From the NCBI GenBank assembly GCA_032718475.1, contig JAUCBJ010007412.1, positions 1-59,935 on the forward strand: DNA of 59,935 bases. The letters run 5' to 3'. Shown here in pieces: positions 1 through 10,970 of this stretch (the stretch's first letter is position 1; each line of letters opens with the position of its first letter). This stretch comes from Nemertoderma westbladi (Eukaryota; Xenacoelomorpha; Nemertodermatida; Nemertodermatidae). The position numbers were made by a program, and so were the translations under genes. The notes beneath the pieces were generated by a model. The model saw nothing but the letters and a program-made list of their open reading frames with translations, was not told where the DNA came from and did no database searches.

Positions 1-420
1 CTTTAACATAATTCTTGAACGCAATTCACCAATAACTCATACAGCCATTATGTCAATTACTCGGCTACAGTATCATTTATTGATTGATTGTATTGTTTTC
101 TGGTGCCTCAGTGTCTTCGAGTAACCTTGTTTTTGTGGGATATAACCAACCAAGGTATATTCTAACATAATTCTTAAACGTAATTTCACCAATAACTCAT
201 AAAGCAATTTATTGATTTATTGTATTGTCTGTCTATTGGAAAAACTAAATCTTTATCATTTATTGATTGACTGTATTGTTTTTTGGTGCATCAGTGTCCT
301 CGAGTAACTTTGTTTTTTTGTGATGAACTATCACCGTGGTAACCCACACACACGAACTCATACAACTACTTATGACAACTACTCGGTAACTATCACCGTT
401 TAACTTAATTCAGTATTTTA
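1..420. repeat. Imperfect tandem duplication (~186 bp period)
   Basis: The stretch at 69-139 (TATCATTTATTGATTG, then a conserved TGTCYTCGAGTAAC word) recurs at 255-323. The preceding segment (ACATAATTCTT..ACG, then CACCAATAACTCATA) is also present twice, near 7-45 and 166-205. This is two diverged copies of a repeat of about 186 bp. No ORF or TIR explains it. Confidence 0.7.
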
Positions 421-543
421 ACATAATAGTAACACCCCTACGCAGTTAGGGAAGGCTTATACTGCCCGCGCTATATAATGTTTACTTTTGCGAAGCAAAT
501 ATAGCCATTTGCAGTTTGCACAATGTACTATATGCTTATATTT

Positions 544-985
544 TTACTTTCGTGGTGCAAATATAACCTTTTTATTAATAATTATAGCCTGCCGGGGCGT
601 AAGCCGTGCAAATGAAATGAATGAATTGCGGGTTACATCGTTCAGCAGCAGATTGCTTTTGAGAGCTTTTTGTATCGTTTGATTAGGACATTTATTAGCA
701 CGAATTAGTAGACGCGCTGCTGATCGTAAAGCTTCCACATCTAAGTCATTCGTGGCAAATAAGGAAAGAATGGTAGAGTTACCGAGAAATAGTAAACGGC
801 GCAATGTTTTCCGGTACTTGGCGTTTATAAAATTCCTTTGACTTTCTGTTAACGCTCCAAGGTTGAATGCAAAGTTGTAGAGGATTGCAGGCAATGCATA
901 AGACTTCCAAAGTGTTGCAATGTCGTCTGTTTTCAGCAGTTTTGCATTCCAACCAGCCCTATGGAATGTCGCGGATAGTATTACT
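544..985 (-). pseudogene. Unrecognised ORF remnant, possibly from a retroelement
   Basis: The minus strand reads open from about 985 to the stop at 544. No in-frame ATG opens it; the track-style start at 894 is a TTG, and the frame continues upstream through a segment reading RAGWNAKLL and TLWKSYALPAILYNFAF. The peptide is basic and leucine-rich, with a stretch like ALTESQRNFINAKYRKTLRRL. It loosely resembles the region downstream of the reverse transcriptase domain in some non-LTR elements, but I see no catalytic motif. Treat it as a decayed fragment of unknown origin. Confidence 0.25.
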
Positions 986-1503
986 ATCGACTTAGTTAGT
1001 TATTTATAACTTATTTAGTTTGCAATGTAGTACCACGCCAGCTGAATAGCGCTTCCCAGTGAATCCTAAATATCTATAAGGTTACTCATTGCTATATGTT
1101 GGGTGGGAGGCCAGGTGATTGAATTTTATACACTGGGCCGTTCTTAAATATTTACAGGCTAATCTTAATGACATTAGGGGCTGGGATTACTCTCTCTCAG
1201 ACTTTAAGCAAAGATGTCGTGAGGTCATACGGATACACACACACTATAACTATTTGACAATTCTAAAACTTACAAAAGTGCGACTTTCTCACGTCACTTC
1301 CCCAGGAAATGAGTCTTGAGACTCCAAAAACGTTAAGAAATCTAATGACAAATATGAAATCAATAAATTTTGAAACTAAGAACATTAAAATCACTAATTA
1401 TATTTAATAAAAGTTCTATGATCTTAACAATAAATGACATCAAACCAAAACCCTACATTAACAGAAGTTCATTGACTAATAAACAGTGAATTAATTGGAT
1501 TAA
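986..1503. other. Intergenic, no gene seen
   Basis: AT-rich sequence downstream of the IDE gene, which runs leftward. No repeat unit, TIR or convincing ORF is visible. The open frame at 1119-1319 on the plus strand has no recognisable protein features. Confidence 0.5.
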
Positions 1504-1509
1504 TTTATT
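1504..1509 (-). terminator. Candidate poly(A) signal of IDE
   Basis: The plus strand reads TTTATT here, so the minus strand reads AATAAA about 35 bases after the IDE stop codon. That is a plausible cleavage and polyadenylation hexamer. It is inferred from position and motif only. Confidence 0.4.
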
Positions 1510-1543
1510 TGGTGGAAACAACGACCGGTAATTAGTTCTCAAG

Positions 1544-4500
1544 TTAAGAAGAAGTATTTAACTCGTGGTAGATTCTTGAGGCTTTGAAATCATGGATATT
1601 CTTAATGATCGTCGGTTTTTTTGTTGTACCTTCATCTGATCCGTAGGTATGAGGGGTAGCAACATCGTCCAATGCCGTGGATATAATGTGTGTAGAAAAC
1701 TTCCTTCTTTTTGGACCGCTAATAAACTCTTTAAAGAATTCCAGAACTTGTTCTTTTGTAACGGTTTTCAAAAACTCAACTTCTACCTCATCCCTATCGA
1801 ATTGATAATGTTGACAGACAATCTCAGTAAAATGCTTCGAAGATTCTTCACCCATTTTCTTTGGTTTCTCTAATCGTTTCGTTACCAGAGCATCAACATG
1901 TTCATCAAATGAATCCATACCTTCGATATAAGCATCCATGCTTTTAATAAACTCATCCACGCATTTTTCAACCTCTACCGGGCCTTTCATTGACTGCACT
2001 AAAACCCGAAAACCTTGAACTGAATTAGATCGTCGGAGACCGCTGTGTACAATGTATCCAAGTTGCTGTTTGGTGCGGAGCTCATTAAAACAGGGTTCTT
2101 GGACAATCTGTCCTACAAGCTCTAGCAGACAGTTGGTCTGTACGTTCTGCAATCCCGTTTGATAGTAAATTTCCACACAATTATTAGGGTGAACTTCGTT
2201 CTCAGCCTGGTATAAAAGCCATTCACCCGGTTCAATGACGATTTCACGAACTCTTGATTTATCAGAAGGTAGAACTACATTGGAGTTCGTAAAATATTCA
2301 GTAACTAGCTTGTTGATGTCCCTAGCTGATGATTCATTGATATTTCCGAATAACAATGACTCTATGTGGAGTTTTTCAAGGAGTTGTTTATGGAAAATAA
2401 TTAATTGATCTCGATTTGTGGAAGGCAGAGCTTCTTTGAGTTCCTCCTTGGAAAATCCTTTATCCATGGTAATTAGAGAAGTGTAGAACATTGCATGGGA
2501 ATATGGTTGCTCGGCTTTGAAGTTCTCTAAAGCACGTGAATATTCTTCAATAAGGATATTGAAACGTTCTTCCAGGGGTTCGAAGTTTACAAGACGATTC
2601 ATTATGGCAGAAAGGAAAGCAGGCTGCTTTTCGTTGTAACCTTTGATTGACAACTGGAAACCATAACTCGTTCGTATCAGGTTATACGATAATCCAGCAA
2701 GTGCAGCATCATATGAATATTCCTGAAGACTATCATTAATGAGCATATCAAACATGTGCAAACAATTAACATTGAGTGGAGTAGAGAAGGCAATGGGACA
2801 GTAGAACTCTATTTTAAAATAGGCTTTAGGGAGAAGGAATGTATCATCCTGTTTGTACCAGACTTTACTTAATGGACTATTAATTAGCAGCTCGGGTACC
2901 GAAGGTGTTAGTGATTTCAACCCAAAAATACTAAAATCCTTTGCTATGAATGCGTTGGGTTTTGGTAGACAAAGGTCGGTGTGAGGGACTGGCTGGTTCC
3001 AGTTAATCAGAGTATCATTATCAATATCTTTCAAGGAGTAATGCGCCCCAAGCCACTTCTCTACACTGTTTGTAAGACCCTCAAACGACTGAGATATAAT
3101 ACCCATGCGGACATTATCAGGGACCAATTGGGCTAGAAGGCCCTTGATGAGGTCCGTATTGAAGTTGCCTAGCAGATAATAATTTGACACAATATCATGC
3201 ATAGGGAAATGTTGGAGGTAGGAAGCCAGCTTGGAAACATACCCTACTGGTTGTTCTTTATCTTTAAAACGAAACTGAATTTCACTGAGCGATTTAAGCT
3301 CATCCCACACCCAGTCATTAATACCATCATTTTGTAACAAAGTTAAATATTGAAATACATATTCTGCAATTTCATTGGTATTTTTTAAGCCTTCTTCAGT
3401 AAGATCCATCATCAGAGTAAAGAACCAGCAGTTAGTCGCACTCTCTGAATGACCAGCACTGAGAGAGTTACACCAACCTTTACCCTTTAAAAGGGATAAA
3501 AGGGATCCTGGGCCTTCATGACCAATTAAATGTGACAAATAATGACCCGGGGCATCTTTATAATAGGGTCTGTAGTCAGTTGTTGGCCACTTAAAAATTA
3601 GATTTCGCACATCCTTCACTGGGATTACTTCAATCTTCTTCTTTACTTCATCAACACCAAATGGATGTTCTCTACAATTGGGTACCAATGCTCCTGTGCT
3701 CATGATGTTAGAGAACAGCTCTACAATGGTTTCTGTAAGGGTGTCCAAAGATTCCCTGCCCAGCACTGTCAAACACATAATGTTGGAACTATAATGGCAC
3801 TTGTGGAACTTCAGTAACTCCTCGCGAACATCTATACCTGCAGCTTCGGGTATAGTTCCTAGGGTCTCTAGATTACCTGTAGAAAACCTGGAAAATGAAT
3901 GGCCTTTACGTGCTGTACTCTTCTCCACCATATGAATCCTCCACACATCATTGCTTAAGTGTTGTTGGTTCTCAGAATTTACAGCATTTATTTCTCTATC
4001 TTTTACATCTTCATTAAACAGGGGTGAAATAAAGAATTGGGCAAATCTATCCAATGCTCCATGCAAATGCTCCCATCCAACATCAAAATGGTAATTTGTG
4101 TGGTCAGAAGCTGTATAAGCATTACTAGAACCTGCATGTTTGCTTAAGTACACGTTATATGCATTCTCATCTGGATACTTTGTTGTTCCCAAGAATAGCA
4201 TATGCTCACAGAAGTGAGCCAATCCAGGTAGATTATCTGGGTCAGACATGCTGCCTACATTTACATCCATTGCCGCAGCTGCCTTCTCTGTGGTTGGATC
4301 AGAGATCAGAAGAACCGTAAGACCATTAGTCAGAACCAAACCTCGGTAATCACGACTTGTATCACTAGGCGATTTGGTAATGTCATTATGAACCTCAACT
4401 ATACTCTCACTTATTTGCTTCATTTTAATTGAAGAAAGTTCCTGCCTGAAAACCAAGGATGAATGATATCTTCTTGGTGTTGGTGTTTGTATTGAGTGAA

Positions 4501-4645
4501 GAAATTGCAGCCGATTATTACACTTATTTGAAAAAGAAATACTGTTATTTGTGGAAAATAAAGTATGCCTATGTTTTGAAAATCGAAATGGTGGAATAAA
4601 CAACCTCAACATATTATTAGAGTTAAATCGAACTACCCATATCAT
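1544..4645 (-). CDS. IDE: Insulin-degrading enzyme (M16A zinc metalloprotease), intronless
   Basis: A 1033-residue uninterrupted ORF matches insulin-degrading enzyme over its whole length. Known family role: cytosolic, partly mitochondrial, zinc peptidase of the inverzincin type that encloses and cuts short peptides such as insulin, glucagon and amyloid-beta. The inverted zinc motif HFCEH lies at residues 144-148 (ligands H144 and H148, catalytic base E147), and the third ligand is E225 in NAVNSEN. The C-terminal half carries the RTKQQLGY substrate-binding segment, with Arg857 and Tyr864. The N-terminus has ~60 extra basic, Ser/Thr-rich residues before the conserved ITKSP segment; a second Met at residue 75 (MKQISE) could be the cytosolic start, leaving the longer form for mitochondria, as proposed for vertebrate IDE. 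No C-terminal SKL-type peroxisomal signal is present. Length fits the family (~1019 aa). Vertebrate IDE has over 20 introns; here there are none and no frame damage. Confidence 0.97.
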   Translation of the reverse strand: MIWVVRFNSNNMLRLFIPPFRFSKHRHTLFSTNNSISFSNKCNNRLQFLHSIQTPTPRRYHSSLVFRQELSSIKMKQISESIVEVHNDITKSPSDTSRDYRGLVLTNGLTVLLISDPTTEKAAAAMDVNVGSMSDPDNLPGLAHFCEHMLFLGTTKYPDENAYNVYLSKHAGSSNAYTASDHTNYHFDVGWEHLHGALDRFAQFFISPLFNEDVKDREINAVNSENQQHLSNDVWRIHMVEKSTARKGHSFSRFSTGNLETLGTIPEAAGIDVREELLKFHKCHYSSNIMCLTVLGRESLDTLTETIVELFSNIMSTGALVPNCREHPFGVDEVKKKIEVIPVKDVRNLIFKWPTTDYRPYYKDAPGHYLSHLIGHEGPGSLLSLLKGKGWCNSLSAGHSESATNCWFFTLMMDLTEEGLKNTNEIAEYVFQYLTLLQNDGINDWVWDELKSLSEIQFRFKDKEQPVGYVSKLASYLQHFPMHDIVSNYYLLGNFNTDLIKGLLAQLVPDNVRMGIISQSFEGLTNSVEKWLGAHYSLKDIDNDTLINWNQPVPHTDLCLPKPNAFIAKDFSIFGLKSLTPSVPELLINSPLSKVWYKQDDTFLLPKAYFKIEFYCPIAFSTPLNVNCLHMFDMLINDSLQEYSYDAALAGLSYNLIRTSYGFQLSIKGYNEKQPAFLSAIMNRLVNFEPLEERFNILIEEYSRALENFKAEQPYSHAMFYTSLITMDKGFSKEELKEALPSTNRDQLIIFHKQLLEKLHIESLLFGNINESSARDINKLVTEYFTNSNVVLPSDKSRVREIVIEPGEWLLYQAENEVHPNNCVEIYYQTGLQNVQTNCLLELVGQIVQEPCFNELRTKQQLGYIVHSGLRRSNSVQGFRVLVQSMKGPVEVEKCVDEFIKSMDAYIEGMDSFDEHVDALVTKRLEKPKKMGEESSKHFTEIVCQHYQFDRDEVEVEFLKTVTKEQVLEFFKEFISGPKRRKFSTHIISTALDDVATPHTYGSDEGTTKKPTIIKNIHDFKASRIYHELNTSS

Positions 4646-5053
4646 ACCAGTACTATGTGCTACACAGTAGGCCTTCTGTTACTGTACCGCCTACCTAAAT
4701 CGGTAATAGTATAAACTAAAAAGGAACCGTAAAATGGGTGGGGTGACTTGATACTCTTTTTACCTTTAACTGTGAATATATTCGGAAGTTTTTATCCTAC
4801 AGAGACGGTATAAAAAGATATTTTGTTAGTCGGGATGAGCAATACACCACCAGCCTTACTACACCAAGACGGGTTGTATACCTGGTAAAGTATGTAGGGC
4901 TATGTAACTTGATATATAGTCATCTCAAATTATTTTACCTTTCATCTTCAATTATTTAAAGTGTTACTGTGCTCTAAACTATATAAAATATTAGTCTGTC
5001 AGTAGGCTCATTCTTTTTACTACCGGTAGGTATATATTTTACATAGGCCTATT
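4646..5053. other. IDE: IDE upstream region
   Basis: About 400 bases between the IDE start codon and the next repeat should hold the IDE promoter and 5' UTR on the minus strand. I see no clear TATA box or other defined element. The base composition is AT-rich with several TAGGCCTA-type palindromic words. Confidence 0.3.
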
Positions 5054-5284
5054 TAAAGGCATGTTCACATAACGTATGTCTGTATGTGATGGTGTGTGTA
5101 TTGTATAGTGTATATACCCCTGTGTGGATATAATGCAGTAATGGCGCTAACGTCTAATTGAAATTTTCTTAATATATAATGTATTATTATATTTCTACAA
5201 CGCAAGTGAAAGCTAATAAAACTAGCATAGCTTCTACTCTTACATACACATCACATACGTTATCGTTATGTGAACGCACCTTTA
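5054..5284. mobile_element. Short MITE, hAT-like termini
   Basis: Terminal inverted repeats of the form AAAGGYRYGTTCACATAACG face each other at about 5054-5075 and 5264-5284. The TIR continues inward with a TGTGATG word on both sides. The ~230-bp element has no coding capacity. I could not fix a clean target-site duplication, so the superfamily is tentative. Confidence 0.6.
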
Positions 5285-6117
5285 GATAATTTTATTAAAT
5301 AAAGTTAATATATCCCTTTGTTGCACATGTTGCTTTTAAGCAGCAGTCTTCAGTCGTCAGTCTTATCTCATAGAAAAACCATCAACCAACCTTTGCTGCA
5401 CCATGCAGCTTATAGTTGAATAATTAAATTATCCAATAAAACGTATAAGCTTGGGTGGAGATTTAAATTAAGTTGTAAGTTAACTTTCATTAATGCTGAT
5501 AGGAAATTTGTGATTTTTTTTTATTTTATAGGTGTCTTAGGTCGGCTTTTTTAATTCCTGCAATAATTTTATGGTGCCAAAAAAAATATTAACGTATTTT
5601 TTGTAAATGTATTATTGCAAATTAGGTTCGTTTGTAATTCTGAGGCACAAAATAAGCCGTGTTGCTTTTAAGCAACAGAGTGCAGTAAAGGTACTGGGAA
5701 ACGGATCAGAACAGTGCAATTTTAGGTTTTCCTTTTTTAGGATGTAAAAGTCTTTTTGGTTGTCACTTTTATGACACTAAGTAAATTCTTGATTGTTATA
5801 GAAAGACATGCACATAAAGTATTTAAAACTAATTATTTATTTAATTAGTTTAATTATTTAATAAGTGCATAGGCTAATTATTAAATTAGGTAAATAAATG
5901 ACTAAAGAAAATACAGTTTTAGATTTATAAGTACATAGAAGGGTCTATCGATAATTTGAGTTAATTAATTGGGATACTAATTATTGCATTGGTTAATGAG
6001 GTGAATTAATTAATTAAATTGATATTGCTAATTATTTAATTACGAAATTAATTTGCTAACGCAAAAAACCTATTTGGAGACCATTGAAGGTATATAGATC
6101 TAAATAGCAGTATGCAG
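5285..6117. other. AT-rich spacer, no gene seen
   Basis: Very AT-rich DNA with runs of TTAATTAATT-like words at 5860-6060. No ORF, TIR or tandem unit that I can support. Confidence 0.4.
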
Positions 6118-6500
6118 AATATGTGGTGCAGCCACCGTTGGGGAGTAGATATGGTGCAGCCACCATTGGCGACATAGCTGCATAGGGAGTGGATGTGGTG
6201 CAACCATCATTGGGGAGTAGATATGGTACAACCACCATTGGAGACATATGGAGTATGGAGCAGCCACCATTGGGGAGTAGATGTAGTGTAGCTACAGTTG
6301 GGGGGTAGATGTGGTGCAGCACCATTGGGGAGTAGATGTGGTGCAGCGATCATAGGGGACATAGGAAGTGGATGTGGTGCAACCATCATTGGGGAGTAGA
6401 TATGGTACAACCACCATTGGAGACATATGGAGTGGATGTGGTGCAACCACCATAGGGGAGTAGATGTGGTGCAGCCACTATGGGCAGAAGATGTGGTACT
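6118..6500. repeat. Minisatellite, ~30 bp unit
   Basis: Tandem, diverged copies of a unit built on GTGGTGCAGCCACCATTGGG and GAGTAGATATG. Unit length varies from about 30 to 40 bases. Because the unit lacks stop codons, several overlapping minus-strand frames (6056-6670) stay open and encode Ser/Pro/Met-rich repeats. They are by-products of the repeat, not genes. Confidence 0.85.
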
Positions 6501-6669
6501 TGGTACAGCCTAGCACACCCGGCGTAGCACATTTCTGCACCAGCTCCCGGCGCAAGTTCTAGTGCTGCGCCGAACGTGCTCGGCGTACATGTAAAACTTT
6601 TCAATAGGGGCCATACAGGTCTATAGCCAGTAAGGGAAAATACCCCGAATACAGGTACAGCTCTATACA

Positions 6670-6710
6670 TCGAATCGGTGTCATAGTGGAAAATAGTGAC
6701 ACCGATTCGA
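6670..6710. repeat. Perfect 14-bp stem hairpin
   Basis: TCGAATCGGTGTCA at 6670-6683 pairs with TGACACCGATTCGA at 6697-6710 across a 13-base loop. The half-site word CGAATCGG returns at 6738 and 6789. Confidence 0.75.
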
Positions 6711-6781
6711 GATTTTCAGTAGAAAGCTATACCCCGAATCGGTGCTCTACTAGAAAATGTTCAGGCAGCGGAAAAATTAGG

Positions 6782-6802
6782 TATACCCCGAATCGGGGTA
6801 TA
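6782..6802. repeat. Perfect 21-base palindrome
   Basis: TATACCCCGA at 6782-6791 pairs with TCGGGGTATA at 6793-6802 across one base. A related half-site (ATACCCCGAATCGG) lies at about 6731-6744. Function unknown. Confidence 0.8.
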
Positions 6803-6974
6803 GGAGTTATTTACGCCCCTCCAGAAAAATGATGTTTCACTCACGCCAGACTGGAATTCATAGTGCGAAAATTACATTTTGTGCAGTACAATATTGTTTC
6901 ATACAGTCATAATATAAATGTGGTAACTCTAACTATATGGATATATATACAGTATATAGGGCCTATTGCATTGT

Positions 6975-7183
6975 GTTGAAATGTTCAAGTGTCAACAATC
7001 TGTTGAAACGTTTAAGAGACCTTCATGCAGTACGTTGGATACTGAAACAATCTATTGAAACGTTTAAGAGACCTTCATGCAGCACGTTGGATACTGAAAC
7101 AATCTATTGATGAAACGCTTAAGAGACCTTCATGCAGCACGTTGGATACTGAAACAATCTATTGAAACGTAAGAGACCTTCAT
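6975..7183. repeat. ~60 bp minisatellite, left part
   Basis: Three to four copies of a unit containing ATACTGAAACAATCTATTGA and AAGAGACCTTCATGC. The same array resumes at 8270-8430 beyond a LINE insertion. Confidence 0.85.
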
Positions 7184-8269
7184 ACTACTACTACTACTAG
7201 GATCGGCATGCTGCATTGCAGCTGCATTTTTAAGAATGCTGTGCCGGCTTATTGACAAAATTGCACCACCACAACTCCCTATCACCCATGACATTTGCTA
7301 GATCATCCGCATCTTCAAGGCCAGTGTCCTTTAAGATGCGTCTCAAGAAAGTCATGGGCTGTCCACCATGCTTATTCACTCCATGAGGCTGCCAAAGTAC
7401 AAGATTATGCACTGGCTGGTCCTCACGGCGAAAGCAATGTCCTGCAAAGCAGAGGCGATTTTGTTCTAGTGTCAAGCTTGGAGGAACCAATGAGACACCT
7501 CCAATGTTATATAGTGTCTGGTTGGAGATCTGTGCATTGTACTTGACACAATGAACCCAGCGTAGCATTCTTGTGAATGTGCCATCCAGAGATTTGGTGT
7601 CTTCAGCAGTTAGAGCCCAGCATGGACTCCCATAGGAGTACTGGAACTACTGCTGCTCTAAATAATCGGACCTTAAGTTTCCGATTAATTCTCGGTGACT
7701 TCCAAATCCTGGATATCCTATTCAAGGCTGCCCATGCCTTTCCCTTAAGTATTCGAAGGTCCTCACCCGACTTCCGGATCCATGATCCCAGGTAACAGAA
7801 GTCATCCACATGCTCAAGCATACCATATTTTGAGCTTATGCTCATCCGATCAGAGACTTGCTGAGGACTTTCAAAGTTAACTGTCAAAATTTTGGTCTTT
7901 CTGGAGTTAATAAAAAGACCAACACTAGAAGCAGCATGTTCTAATGAGCTGAGGAGCCGTTGGGCTCCCTCTAGTGATTCTGAGAGTACTCCTAAGTTAT
8001 CAGCAAAGTCTAGATCAGTTAGGTACTTGGCAGGATTTCCTCGACTTCTGGAGCCAGTAGGTGGAGTTATCATCACCCCATCATCAATATGATGATCTAA
8101 GGACATGCGTAGAACATAGTCAACAATAATTATGAACAAGAATGGTGCAAGTGTGTCTCCCTGGAGGACACCCCCTAACACTTCAAATGGTTCTGTGTCA
8201 CCGTCAACAGTAGACACAAATGTTGTCAAACCATTGTATACTGATCTGATTGCTGCAATATACGTTCAT
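7184..8269 (-). mobile_element. 5'-truncated non-LTR retrotransposon (copy A)
   Basis: The minus strand encodes the C-terminal part of a non-LTR reverse transcriptase. It reads GVLQGDTLAPFLFIIIVDY, then the catalytic box as FADN instead of FADD, then a tail with RLCFAGHCFRREDQP. Two frames are used (8229-7603 and 7568-7230), so a frameshift lies near 7620-7640, and FADN is a second likely inactivating change. The 3' end is a (TAG)n tail on the minus strand, (CTA)n at 7184-7200. The insert is flanked by GAGACCTTCAT at 7173-7183 and 8270-8280; this may be a TSD but the word also belongs to the host minisatellite. The same family appears as copy B at 37772-38500, which has an intact frame through the region broken here. 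Clade not assigned. Confidence 0.85.
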
Positions 8270-8430
8270 GAGACCTTCATGCATCACGTTGGATACTGAA
8301 ACAATCTATTGAAACGTTTAAGAGACCTTCGGGCGCAGTATGTGAGATACTGAAACAGTCTGTTGAAACGTTTAAGAGACCTTCGCGCTGTAGCCTATAT
8401 GGGATACTGTAACAAACTGTTGAAATTTCA
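8270..8430. repeat. ~60 bp minisatellite, right part
   Basis: Continuation of the 6975-7183 array, with more diverged copies of the GAAACGTTTAAGAGACCTTC unit. It proves that the array predates the LINE insertion between the two blocks. Confidence 0.8.
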
Positions 8431-8578
8431 TAGTAGGGCAATGTACTGACTGACGTAGGCTGGTAGGCACTTAGGCAGATACAGTACTACACACTAAACT
8501 CTGAAACTTCAGTATTCTCTGTGCTCTGTCTGTCTGTTTGTAGTCTGGTTCTGGTAGTAGGCCTACGCAGCTACGGTA

Positions 8579-8586
8579 GTAGTGAC
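8579..8586. other. Left 8-bp TSD of hAT element
   Basis: GTAGTGAC, repeated exactly at 10275-10282 on the other side of the element. Confidence 0.9.
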
Positions 8587-10274
8587 CAGGGATGGCAAAA
8601 ACCATGGTTTTTTGAAAAAAAATTTTTGGTTTTGGTTTTATTGTTTGGTTTTTTATGGTTTTTTTCGGTTTTATATTGTTTTTTATGGCTTTTCTGTGGT
8701 TTAATTAAATCCAATACAGCAATACATACAAATGTAGGGCGGAGGGCCTACGTACAACAGTCTTGACAGTACAACCCTTGCGCTTGCCCAATAGCTTAAT
8801 AACTTCAATAAGTTCAATAACTTAATTGATTGGTTTATATTTAATTTCTAGTCTATAAATTTATTTATTTATTTAACCCTTTCATGCCCAAATATACGCA
8901 TGAAAACCTATGGTACAGTAGGAATACTACATTTTAATTACAATATTTTAATTAAATCATTTTTAATTGTATCAATAATATAGGAATACATAATTTATTA
9001 ATTAATTTTTATTGACCATTAGGCAATAGGCTAATCGCTTCACATTCGGATCTGCACGTAAGAAATCTTTAATTAAATTTGGTATCAATTTAGACTATTT
9101 GTTTATTGACATGTTTTTAAGCCTGTAGAACAGTACTTATTTACCAATTTATTGTCAATATTTTAAATACTTTTTTAAAATTATGGAACGTACGTTGTTT
9201 GCGCCACACTAACCTACCCCGTCAGTTTTTAGTAATTCATACATATTTTATTTAAATTTTAATTCAGTCGGTTTTTAATAATCCATACATATCTTATTCA
9301 AATTTCAATAGTTCTACCGATTCTACACTACTTTGTTTTAACCTATATTAGTTTGTTGTTTGTGCATCGCCGGTTTTTAACAGTCCTACGCTGGATTGAG
9401 TACATGTATTTCGTTGGTGTCGTATCAGGTTTTTTTTTTATACTCTTCTTCAACTTCTTACTATATTTTATTAGGCCTATCCTATTACCGGTATTACATA
9501 CAACATATTAATTTACTTTCAGTTCTGGTTCCATATAAAGATTGCCTTAAATTATGTCGGTGATGGGTATCTATAAGTTTATCTTCCTCTTACCCTAAAC
9601 TATTAAACATTAAACATAGAACAAAATACTGGAATAACTGAATAAGGCCACATACAGTATGCTGGTTTGACGTTTGAAGCGTTTCTTCTGCTGTTCTGTT
9701 CTGTCCTTACTCTCATCCAACCCATCAGCCCATGTCCCATGCAGCATGTGACAAAATACTAACAACATACAACGTAAAAATACATACCCACGTCCAGACG
9801 TCTGCACTGCTCAACTGCACGCCAGGCTGCAAACCACCACCAGACCACTGAACCGTGCACATTGCACAACGCCTGCGCACAATTTTTCAGCCGCGCAATA
9901 TTGGACAATATACCGCGCATGCACCGAAAAAAACGCGCACACCACAGCACCACATTTTAACAATGTAAACGAGAAACATACGCCAGCAAAGCGAGCAAAA
10001 CCTTTTCATTAACATTGCAAAATTAACAGTGCAAAATGAAAAAGAAACGCGAGCAAAACTCAAAGTGTTCGAAATTTTTTCATTCTAACAGTCTGACAGT
10101 GCAAAATGAAAAAGAAACACGACTACCAGTTTGCTTTATATTATTTACAGCGTTAATTGTAAAATTTTATGAAAAACCATAAAAAACCAATTTTTTCGCC
10201 TTTTTTTAAAAGTTGGTTAAACCAAAAAACCATAAAAAACCAATGGTGAGAAAAACCATTGGTTGCCAACCCTG
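8587..10274. mobile_element. Non-autonomous hAT transposon
   Basis: A 1688-bp element starts CAGGGATGGCAA and ends TTGCCAACCCTG, giving the CAGGG(A/T)TGGCAA inverted repeat typical of hAT. Subterminal sequence on both sides is rich in GGTTTTTTATGG-type words, making TIR-like arms of over 100 bases. Perfect 8-bp TSDs (GTAGTGAC) flank it, which is the hAT signature. No transposase frame is visible inside, so it must depend on a helper. The interior is AT-rich, with one GC-rich patch at 9780-9960. Confidence 0.9.
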
Positions 10275-10282
10275 GTAGTGAC
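10275..10282. other. Right 8-bp TSD of hAT element
   Basis: GTAGTGAC, exact copy of 8579-8586. Confidence 0.9.
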
Positions 10283-10970
10283 ACACAACACACCCTCTAC
10301 CCACAGACCCACCTGCCCTCCTAATCCAGTAATGATGAATGGTACACTTAGACCTATACATTATACAAAAAAATGCAATCATCTCATGTCTCATGATTAG
10401 CCTATCACAATATATCCCGATCGGGATATTTACAAAATATATGATTTTCACTCTGCAATATCTTTTGAAAGCCCTAAAACACCACTTCTCGGGGCACAAA
10501 CGAATATCTGAATATCTGAATATAACTCATTTTTTCTGATCTATCTGCTGGATGGCGCCATTTGGCTGTTTGGGTCGCTTTTTATAGTTTAGGTCGCTTT
10601 TTAGAAAGGTTGAATATATCCCGATCAGGATAGGGAACCCTACTGCATAATGAGCATCAAACTCATTGGTCACTAGGGACAGGTGATTATCCCTACACCT
10701 CAACTCAGGGCTGGCAAAGTAGGTTTTTGTAAACGTAGGCTGGTAGGATTTTGTCGATTTTTGTCAAAAACCTAAAATTTGAAAAAAGCCTAAAACTAGG
10801 TTTTTAGGTTTTTGATCACAAAAAAGAACCAAATTGCTTCTTTTTTAAATTTCTAATGACAAAAATATACACTATGCACAATATACAATATCAGAATATT
10901 ACCCAAAAAAACTACCCAAAAAGACAAATAAAAATGTTTTTCATAAACAATGTAGGCCTGTATGGAATTC
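10283..10970. other. Spacer with an orphan hAT-like left end
   Basis: No gene is seen. CAGGGCTGGCAAAGTAGG at 10706-10723 looks like the left end of another hAT element, followed by TTTTTGGTTT-like subterminal words. I could not find the matching right end in the window, so it is not called as an element. The segment at 10895-10935 (ACCCAAAAAGACAAATAAAA) recurs inverted at 14345-14385. Confidence 0.4.

Noticed and set aside
6056-6670. Three minus-strand ORFs rich in Pro, Met and Ser
   Set aside because: Frames through the ~30 bp minisatellite; no start context or family.
10706-10723. hAT left end CAGGGCTGGCAAAG
   Set aside because: No matching right end or second copy of the CCTCAACT flank found in the window, so no element is called.
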